A stretch of 37,372 bases of DNA, from assembly GCA_003427395.1 (NCBI GenBank), contig BFEA01000354.1:1556557-1593928 (forward strand). The letters are read 5' to 3'. Position numbers and translations under genes: made by a program. Within the stretch, counting starts at the first letter, position 1, and every line of letters starts with the position of its first letter. Source of the stretch: Chara braunii. Its lineage: Eukaryota > Streptophyta > Charophyceae > Charales > Characeae. Below the pieces are notes generated by a model. That model ran no database searches. It was given only the letters and a program-made list of their open reading frames with translations, and had not been told where the DNA came from. Positions 31,919-37,372 of this stretch are shown one piece after another.

Positions 31919-31969
31919 TTTTGGGCCAGGAGGCCTCCACGCAGGCCGTGGAGGTCTCCTGGCCCAAAA
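31919..31969. repeat. 23-bp inverted repeat with 5-base loop
   Basis: Arms 31919-31941 and 31947-31969 are complementary at 22 of 23 positions, and the odd one is a possible G-T pair. The loop is CAGGC. The stem begins with TTTTGGGCC and is closed by CCACG. It would make a very stable foldback if transcribed. Confidence 0.9.
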
Positions 31970-31970
31970 C

Positions 31971-32150
31971 AAAATCAGACCGGATCCGGTAGGCCCGCCA
32001 AAAAGGCTTGAAGGTTAACATTTGCAGAAAGCCAGGTACGTTTGCAGAAAGCCAGGCCCACCAAAAATCAGACCAGTCACATGGCCTTTTCAAAGTTTTT
32101 GAGCGGAAGGTTAACATTTGCAGAATGCCAGGTACGTTGTTGTAAATGTC
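31971..32150 (+). repeat. tandem duplication, period about 93 bp
   Basis: AAAATCAGACC at 31971 and 32064, and AAGGTTAACATTTGCAGAA followed by GCCAGGTACG near 32011 and 32107. The intervening parts are diverged. Confidence 0.7.
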
Positions 32151-32200
32151 TGCTGAAGCCCGTGCTTGCTGAAACCCCACCACTAACACCCTCACCATAA

Positions 32201-32240
32201 CCCCCCGAAACCCCCCGAAACCCCCCCAAACCCCCCGAAC
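32201..32240. repeat. 10-bp minisatellite CCCCCCGAAA, four units
   Basis: Four adjacent units with two single-base variants. Not the plant telomere unit. Confidence 0.85.
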
Positions 32241-32409
32241 GAAACTTCTCTGTTCAGAGTTTTCTTTGCGGATTCGTGGAGAAAAAAAAAAATGTTGACC
32301 CACTTTTGGGCCCAACTGGAATCCCGGTTGGACCACCGAGGGTCCAACCGGCCGGTTGCCGGCACAGCCTAGAATTTAAGTTTATTGTGCGGCATACTCA
32401 ACCGCAAGC

Positions 32410-34020
32410 ATGGCTTACCTCTGGAAGCATCTGCGTGCATCCATCCTGACCAGATTTATTCCTCTATTACTCTTTCCTGTCTCTTTCACATTTTTGGCCG
32501 ATACAGAAGAAGGAGAGGAATATGTGAAAACTAAGGGACAAATTAGGACGAAGAGATAACAAATGCTAGGTCAACTCCTCCCGCTGCTCACAGAGATGCA
32601 CGGCGCTGGTCCTGAACATGAACAGGATGTACGTGGCCAGTTCGATCTGCGGGCTATAGAAGATGAACTACAGAAGGCTGATACTGCTGTTGCGTTGCTG
32701 GAAGTCAGTGGACACGTGCAAGAGATTTATAATCAGGCTCGTCTGAGTCTTGATCATTTGTCGCTGAGCAGGTCACAGAGATGACAAAGCATGGACTAAA
32801 GGACACAAGAGAGGAAGGGCCAAGTAATCAAAAGGGAGAAATGGAAGAACTGAACATGGAAATTATGGATGCAAACGTCGGAGGTAGAAGAGAAAAAGAG
32901 GGAGGACTTCTTGAAACAGAAACAGGAAGAAGAACAGCAAGAAAAGAAAGTTGCGGAAATAAAACAAACTTCAAGATTGGGTCAGAATCAGACCTGGCGT
33001 CCTTGGTGGAGAACATGATGGTGTATCTTGCACGCCTTGGGACCATGTTACTGCAGAGCTCAACACGATAACCAGAGTGGTCAAAGGAAAGAACGAGGTG
33101 GTGGAAGCAGAGAAAGAAGAAGAAAAGCCAGAACCAAAGAAGAAATTGATGTAAGGAAGCCCTGAAAGTACACGCTCCCAAAGAAACTGAGAAAAAAGAA
33201 GAGAGAAACCAAGAAGAAAGAGAAAGTGAAAATGAAATTACCGTTCACCTATACTGACAAGAAGGGGGAAAATCTGCTATTGTGGATAGCAGAAAATCAG
33301 ATTTATTGTTCAACCAGCCTGGTAGAGGCAGACAGGCAGATGGCATTCACCACCGCATGTCTCGGCGAAGACGCCAAGGCCTGGGTATTGTCGGAGGTGA
33401 ATGCTGCTGGTTTTGAATTTATTAGGGATTGAACAAAGACCCTGACGTTAAGGGAATTTCTGAAGAAAATTAAGGAAAGGTTTCTGGATAAGACAACCGC
33501 AGATAAGTCTTTTCATGAACTTACCACTATAGGGAAGCATCGCCGGACCGTTGTCGATTCGTTGTCAAAGGAGGTGGATAGACTGCTGCAGGTACCTGGT
33601 CTCAACATGCATGGGAACCAGGTACTATACATCTACTCTCGGGCAATTCCTCAGCCTATTAGGGGGCAGATGGTTGCAGAGGCCAAATTAGGTAAGTATA
33701 GCTATCGCCAATTCTGAGACCTTGCCTTACAAAGAGAGCAGCCGACTTCCCAAGTCAAAGGTACGTATACCAGTGTAAGCAAGGGTGGGCAGCAAGATTG
33801 GACCGGGAAAAGGATTCTTTGGAGGCAAAAACGACAGGACCACCTCCTTGTCATTCGTGATGATGAGACTATGGAGAGGTGCCCCCTCGAAGAGAACGAG
33901 GGTGGGACTAGCAACGGCAGTGAGTCGAGAAAGGGTGATGCCACTGCTGTAGTGGCCAACAAGGGAGGCACAAACAATGACGGAGTGAAAAAGTTGAGAC
34001 CACGTTCCTTCCGTGGCCAT
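32410..34020 (+). pseudogene. gag of element C, broken
   Basis: ATG 32410 begins a product aligned along its length with the gag of A: basic start, then hydrophobic ILTRFIPLLLFPVSFTFLAD, charged coiled-coil region, and capsid (33226-33700, with KIKERFLDK and VDRLLQVP). A TAA at 32557-32559 and a TGA at 33430-33432 interrupt it; at the latter A has TGG (Trp). A one-base deletion near 32757 shifts the frame between LSLDH and VAEQ. A TGA at 33716-33718 is at the same codon as a TGA in A. This copy keeps capsid residues that A has lost. Confidence 0.75.
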
Positions 34021-34101
34021 CCTGGCATAGCCTCTGGGAAGCCATGAGAGAAAATGGGATTCTCCCAGAAGGTATGGAAGGACCGCATGGACAATGGTCA
34101 G

Positions 34102-34143
34102 TGCCTCAAGTGTGACACCGAGGGACGCATCATCGCATGGTGT
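34102..34143 (+). pseudogene. damaged zinc knuckle, element C
   Basis: It has the C-x2-C...C pattern of the knuckle, but the His ligand is Arg (CGC for CAC), so zinc binding should fail. The equivalent in A at 6587-6628 is intact. Confidence 0.7.
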
Positions 34144-34211
34144 CCTTTGATTAGGAACTCAAAAGGGAGCAACCAGTAGGACTAGCATCTGCTCCTATTG
34201 AGTCGGAGGGT

Positions 34212-34790
34212 TTGTATGAGTTGGCGCCACGAACCCCTTTCAACCCTCCAACTCTTATGGAAGAGGATGGCTCTTCTTCGGCCCCTCACCCAGTTCACCC
34301 TGAGCGAGTCTTGTGTTCCGTTACTCTGGGTGAGTCCCTTGATGAAGTTGGAACTGAGTTGATTGCCTTACGAAGTTCATGGGCTAGGAAAGCTAAGTCT
34401 AACGGTGAGGTGATGCTTGCTGATGTTGAGATTGCGTGGACACATGTGGGTGCTTTGCTTGACCCTGGGTCTTCTAGGTCTTACATCTCAGAGAAGGCCA
34501 TTAGGAAATTGTATCTAGGGATGAAGGTACAAGAGTTGCCCAGTCCAGTTATGCCTATGCTTGGTGATCAAAGCACCATAATTGTCTCACACTATGTCGA
34601 CCGAATCAAATGCTACTTCAGAACGAAGGAAGGAGAGAGATACTGCATGAGGTCACCCTCCTAGTATTACCGTTTGACTTGATTCTGGGAATGGATTGGC
34701 ATGAGGAAGCCGATCCAGAAGTTAAGTTTAAGAACAACAAGTGGACCTGCCGCTACTATGCTGAGGCAAAGTTGGGAAAAAAAAAAAAAA
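34212..34790 (+). pseudogene. aspartic protease region of element C
   Basis: The active site is LLDPGSSRSYIS with Asp codon at 34461, then AIRKLYLGMKV, as in A. A frame change near 34610-34660 leads to DLILGMDWH (about 34678-34704). The frame runs into an A-rich run at 34779-34795 and shortly afterwards ends. No RT follows, so element C is truncated here. Confidence 0.7.
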
Positions 34791-35067
34791 AAGGCATTCG
34801 TAATCACACATAGTCCAAAGATTGAGAAGCGGGAAAAAAAAAACAAAAACAGTCGAAATTTAGGCAAAGTAGCTCCTCAATCGCTCTCCGCACCTATGCC
34901 TGCCTTCCTTCTCCATACGTTGTGCCCGTCTTGCTGCCTGTGTGGCTATGCCCTCATCAGTTTGCGCTCTCCTTCCCTTTGCGTCCGACTCCCTTCGTTC
35001 CTGTCATATGCGCCCGTCACACACTTCCACCATCCCACTTGCGGCTACTCGGATGTTCTCCATTATC

Positions 35068-35124
<57 letters not shown>

Positions 35125-35125
35125 N

Positions 35126-35196
<71 letters not shown>

Positions 35197-35744
35197 ACCT
35201 TCGCCATGCTGACTGGTCGGAGTCAAAGCTCCAACAATCGGGTAGTGGGCCTTGCGACCTCCTCCTCCCCCTCGACGATGTCGCTGCGGCACGTCTGTGA
35301 AAATGTCCCCCGTTGGCTCTTGTGTCTCAACCCCTCGCACCTATGCATGCTCCCCCTCGATGTCGCTTGTCACTGCTTCCTTGCACATAGCCTGCTATGT
35401 GCCTTCCGTTTGGCCACCCTTCACAACGCTTGCTTACGTGGAGCCTCGCTACGTTCAGGGTGGACTTGCATGCGCGCCACCTCGTCGCCGCTATCTGCTG
35501 CCGCTCAGCCCCGCTGCACTTTCCCTGTGGGCCCTCGCTTCGCTCCGCCACCTTGTCACCGCTACGGGCATGCCCTTCCCGTGACGCTTGGACTTTTCCC
35601 TTCGGCCCCACAACGCTTTTCCCATGGGCCCTACGTCGTTTCGGCCCACCTGCGGTTTTGCTGTTGTCCCTCCGTCGGCACACTCGACACCGGGTCCCTG
35701 CCATGGTTTCTCGTGGGCCGCGGTAGTGTGTGTCATCGGGCCCT
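34791..35744. other. unassigned stretch between element C and the integrase frame
   Basis: No recognisable gene. A-rich at 34830-34850, then C- and T-rich sequence with repeated CCCCTCG-like blocks. A 271-codon frame (34942-35757) is open mainly because the (CT)n tract reads as Ser-Leu repeats, and the sequence on either side shows no motif. It could be the remains of another element or host intergenic DNA. Confidence 0.4.
35068..35195 (+). repeat. (CT)n microsatellite
   Basis: About 62 CT units with one undetermined base at 35125. The length in an assembly is unreliable for such a tract. Confidence 0.97.
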
Positions 35745-35792
35745 TTGTAACTTTTAAGAGTATAGAGATTGTAACTTTTAAGAGTATAGAGA
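35745..35792 (+). repeat. 24-bp perfect tandem duplication
   Basis: 35745-35768 and 35769-35792 are identical. Lies just before the first 28-bp repeat of the integrase unit. Confidence 0.95.
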
Positions 35793-35800
35793 AATTGTTA

Positions 35801-35828
35801 CAGAAATGAAGTCAATCAAGTTGTTTCA
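35801..35828 (+). repeat. 28-bp direct repeat, left copy
   Basis: Identical to 37066-37093. It includes ATGAAGTCAATCAAG, which gives the integrase frame its start codon. See the right copy for interpretation. Confidence 0.97.
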
Positions 35829-37074
35829 ATCTCGTGGGCAGCTGTACGTGGAGACTTGTCAGGTCTGTCAGAGGGACAAGCCACGTACTCAGGCTCCTCT
35901 TGGTCTCCTGAAGCCCCTTCCAATTCCGGAAAGGCCTGGTGAGAGTTTGTCCATGGACTTCATGGATACACTGGTAACCAGCAAGAGCGGGATGAGACAT
36001 ATCTTCGTCATTGTGGATAGATTTAGTAAGTATGCTAGGTTAGTTGCAGTGTCGGAAACAGTGAAGACCGAGCATGTGATTAGACTCTTCAAAGAGAACT
36101 GGGTCAGAGACTTTGGGCTGCCAAAGTCCATTGTTAGTGACAGGGATGTCCGATTCACAAGTGAGTTGTGGAAGGCTGCAGCAGCAGAACAGGGAACACA
36201 GCTGCAGATGACTTATGGGAACCATCCCGAGGCCAATGGACAAGCAGAGCAACTCAATCGCGCTGTTCAACACCTGTTGCGGCATTACATCAAGCCCAAT
36301 CAGGTGAACTGGGATGAGAAACTTGCTCTCATCGCCAGCCTGTATAACAATGCGGTGCACAACGCAACTGGAGTAAGTCCTAATAGTCTGCTACTGACTT
36401 TCAAGCCCAGACTGCCCCTAGACTTTCTGCTACCTGACAATCAGTCAGCTGCTGCCCCCGGCACCCTTGAGTTTGCCTATCGCTATGAACAACTGATGCA
36501 GAAGGCAGTAGAACAGATGCATAAGGCACAGGCGGCAATGATAGAAACAGAGAACAAGCACCACTGTCCTTCTACATTTCAGGTAGGGGACAGAGTCTGG
36601 GTAAAATCCTCAGAACTGGGACAGGAGCACAGGATCTCCCGTAAGCTCATGCCACAGTACTTTGGACCATGGGAGGTTCTAGATGTTGTTGGGGAAGATC
36701 CGGATGGGCCATCCTATGTCATTCGGATCCCTGGTCATCTCCGCACTTACCCTGTCTTTCACGCCTCCAAGCTTGCACCACTCAGAGAAACTGACCAGTT
36801 TCCCTCTCGTCGTTCTATGCTGCCCCCAACCATGGATGGAGAAGTCGACATTGACAGCATCGTTGACCACAGGGAGATGCCAGTTCCAAGACCAATAGGC
36901 AGAGGACGTCCTCGGAAACCGAAGCTGCAGTATCGAGTTCAGTTCAGACATCACACTGATCCAAAGGAGGACCGATGGTTCACAAGGGAGGAACTGATGC
37001 AGACCGCTCCACAGGTAGTCGCCCACTACGAAAAGGAAAGCGCCAGTGTGACGGAGATGAAAATTCAGAAATGA
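35806..37074 (+). CDS. intact integrase core with GPY/F region and chromodomain (422 codons), Ty3/gypsy-derived
   Basis: A single uninterrupted frame. Residues 18-21 keep the CC half of the zinc domain (CQVC); the HH half is missing because the upstream part is truncated. The catalytic triad is complete: Asp51, Asp112 and Glu148, with 35 residues between the last two. KLMPQYFGPWEV (about 275-290) marks the GPY/F region, and VDSIVDHRE through EDRWFTREELMQTAPQVVAHYEK (about 345-410) is a chromodomain. The family joins element DNA to the target and the chromodomain reads chromatin. No RT, LTR or PBS accompanies it, unlike the stop-riddled copies elsewhere here. Its first codons and its stop come from the two 28-bp repeats. 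It is either a recent fragment or a frame kept by selection; the sequence does not decide. Confidence 0.85.
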   Translation: MKSIKLFQSRGQLYVETCQVCQRDKPRTQAPLGLLKPLPIPERPGESLSMDFMDTLVTSKSGMRHIFVIVDRFSKYARLVAVSETVKTEHVIRLFKENWVRDFGLPKSIVSDRDVRFTSELWKAAAAEQGTQLQMTYGNHPEANGQAEQLNRAVQHLLRHYIKPNQVNWDEKLALIASLYNNAVHNATGVSPNSLLLTFKPRLPLDFLLPDNQSAAAPGTLEFAYRYEQLMQKAVEQMHKAQAAMIETENKHHCPSTFQVGDRVWVKSSELGQEHRISRKLMPQYFGPWEVLDVVGEDPDGPSYVIRIPGHLRTYPVFHASKLAPLRETDQFPSRRSMLPPTMDGEVDIDSIVDHREMPVPRPIGRGRPRKPKLQYRVQFRHHTDPKEDRWFTREELMQTAPQVVAHYEKESASVTEMKIQK

Positions 37075-37093
37075 AGTCAATCAAGTTGTTTCA
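37066..37093 (+). repeat. 28-bp direct repeat, right copy
   Basis: Exact copy of 35801-35828. The TGA within its ATGA ends the integrase frame, and its ATG continues in frame into the LINE-like sequence. Here the repeat reads naturally into that LINE frame (KSIKLFHMAVPTNEWL), which suggests that the repeat is LINE sequence duplicated when the integrase segment was inserted. Confidence 0.97.
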
Positions 37094-37372
37094 CATGGCA
37101 GTCCCCACCAACGAATGGTTAGAAACAAGGAGGAGAAAGGAGGACAGAACAGAATACTCAGCACACTGCCAAATGTGCCAAGAACAGGTAGCGGAAACGC
37201 TAACCCACTGCCTACTGGAATGCCAACATGCCAAAGCGCTCTGGCTCAAGTGCAAAAAAGCTTGGTCCAACCTATCTAATAATGAATTCCCGACAGACCA
37301 ATTCCTCCTACTAACAGCAATAGACAGAGGAAGCTTAATCCCTGAGGAGGATAAAGAGATCACCGAATTACT
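37071..37372 (+). CDS. C-terminal zinc-binding region of a LINE-type reverse transcriptase, cut by window end
   Basis: Open from the ATG at 37071 to the window edge. AVPTNEWL resembles the LPT...L motif near the end of many non-LTR RTs, and is followed by HCQMCQE, ETLTHCLLEC and ALW: the C-x2-C...H-x4-C zinc-binding module (zf-RVT) found at their C-termini. Upstream RT sequence is absent; it is separated by the integrase segment and earlier sequence. Whether an RT lies beyond is unknown. It could be the far end of the same element whose zinc finger and protease lie at 1212-2814, but nothing here proves it. Confidence 0.65.
   Translation, partial: MKSIKLFHMAVPTNEWLETRRRKEDRTEYSAHCQMCQEQVAETLTHCLLECQHAKALWLKCKKAWSNLSNNEFPTDQFLLLTAIDRGSLIPEEDKEITEL

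Larger units (their letters stand above)
31570..32384. mobile_element. probable 0.8-kb insertion in the element C leader
   Basis: Element A runs directly from CATTTATTTATT to GTGCGG at this point (about 4850-4864), whereas C has about 815 extra bases between the same two landmarks. TTTATT occurs on both sides. The insert starts near GACCGGGCCGGTT and ends near CCAACCGGCCGGTTGCC, so CCGGTT motifs face each other at its ends, but a clean terminal inverted repeat was not found. It contains a strong hairpin, a 93-bp duplication and a 10-bp minisatellite, and no coding region. Confidence 0.45.

Noticed and set aside
32201-32240. telomere-like repeat
   Set aside because: The unit is CCCCCCGAAA, only four copies, unlike the plant CCCTAAA unit.
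34942-35757. 271-codon forward frame
   Set aside because: It is open because the (CT)n tract reads as Ser-Leu repeats in this frame; flanks show no motif.

Overview
The window reads as a nest of transposable elements in a nuclear genome of the green-plant lineage. The evidence is Ty3/gypsy elements of chromovirus type, primer-binding sites matching the plant initiator tRNA-Met 3' end (TGGTATCRGAG), a hAT-like insertion, LINE remnants, long dinucleotide microsatellites, and no operons, rRNA or tRNA genes. The species cannot be fixed from sequence; an early-diverging streptophyte is only a guess. No ordinary host gene was recognised. Nearly all coding sequence is decayed, the main exceptions being a 422-codon integrase/chromodomain frame near the right end and a 1.5-kb RT/RNase H frame.

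Layout. (1) 1-2814: broken frames of an unusual element: a GIY-YIG nuclease remnant, a C2HC zinc finger with Pro-rich linker, then a papain-fold (Josephin-like) cysteine protease followed by two tandem RING-like modules. (2) 2815-18686: Ty3/gypsy element 'A' with 5' LTR, PBS, long leader, gag with a hydrophobic N-terminus, protease, RT, RNase H, integrase and polypurine tract. It is split inside pol by an 8,470-bp insertion (8318-16787) that has no recognisable protein, TGTCG...CGACA ends and a 4-bp GTGG target duplication. That insertion carries an array of about ten hairpin-forming repeats with one constant loop and varying, mutually complementary stems. (3) 18687-34790: element 'C', same family as A. 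One LTR (18687-19767) has A's polypurine tract on its left and C's PBS on its right, so the two elements appear to share it. C's leader is interrupted by (4) element 'B', 20281-31166, a nearly complete chromovirus of another family with 1.15-1.18-kb LTRs and a near-perfect 5-bp target duplication (CATTG/CATCG). A 1,456-bp hAT-like non-autonomous element (22343-23798) sits inside B. C resumes after B with the rest of its leader, gag and protease, then breaks off. (5) 34790-35800: unassigned sequence with a long (CT)n tract. (6) 35801-37093: an intact integrase/chromodomain frame between two exact 28-bp direct repeats. (7) 37071-37372: the C-terminal zinc-binding end of a LINE reverse transcriptase, running off the window.

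Decay differs between units. All five in-frame stops considered in B can be explained by single C-to-T or G-to-A changes, as expected from deamination of methylated cytosine; A and C show a mixture. The items most worth following are the covarying hairpin array and the large non-coding insertion that carries it, the protease/tandem-RING protein, and the integrase frame bounded by a direct repeat that supplies both its start and its stop codon.
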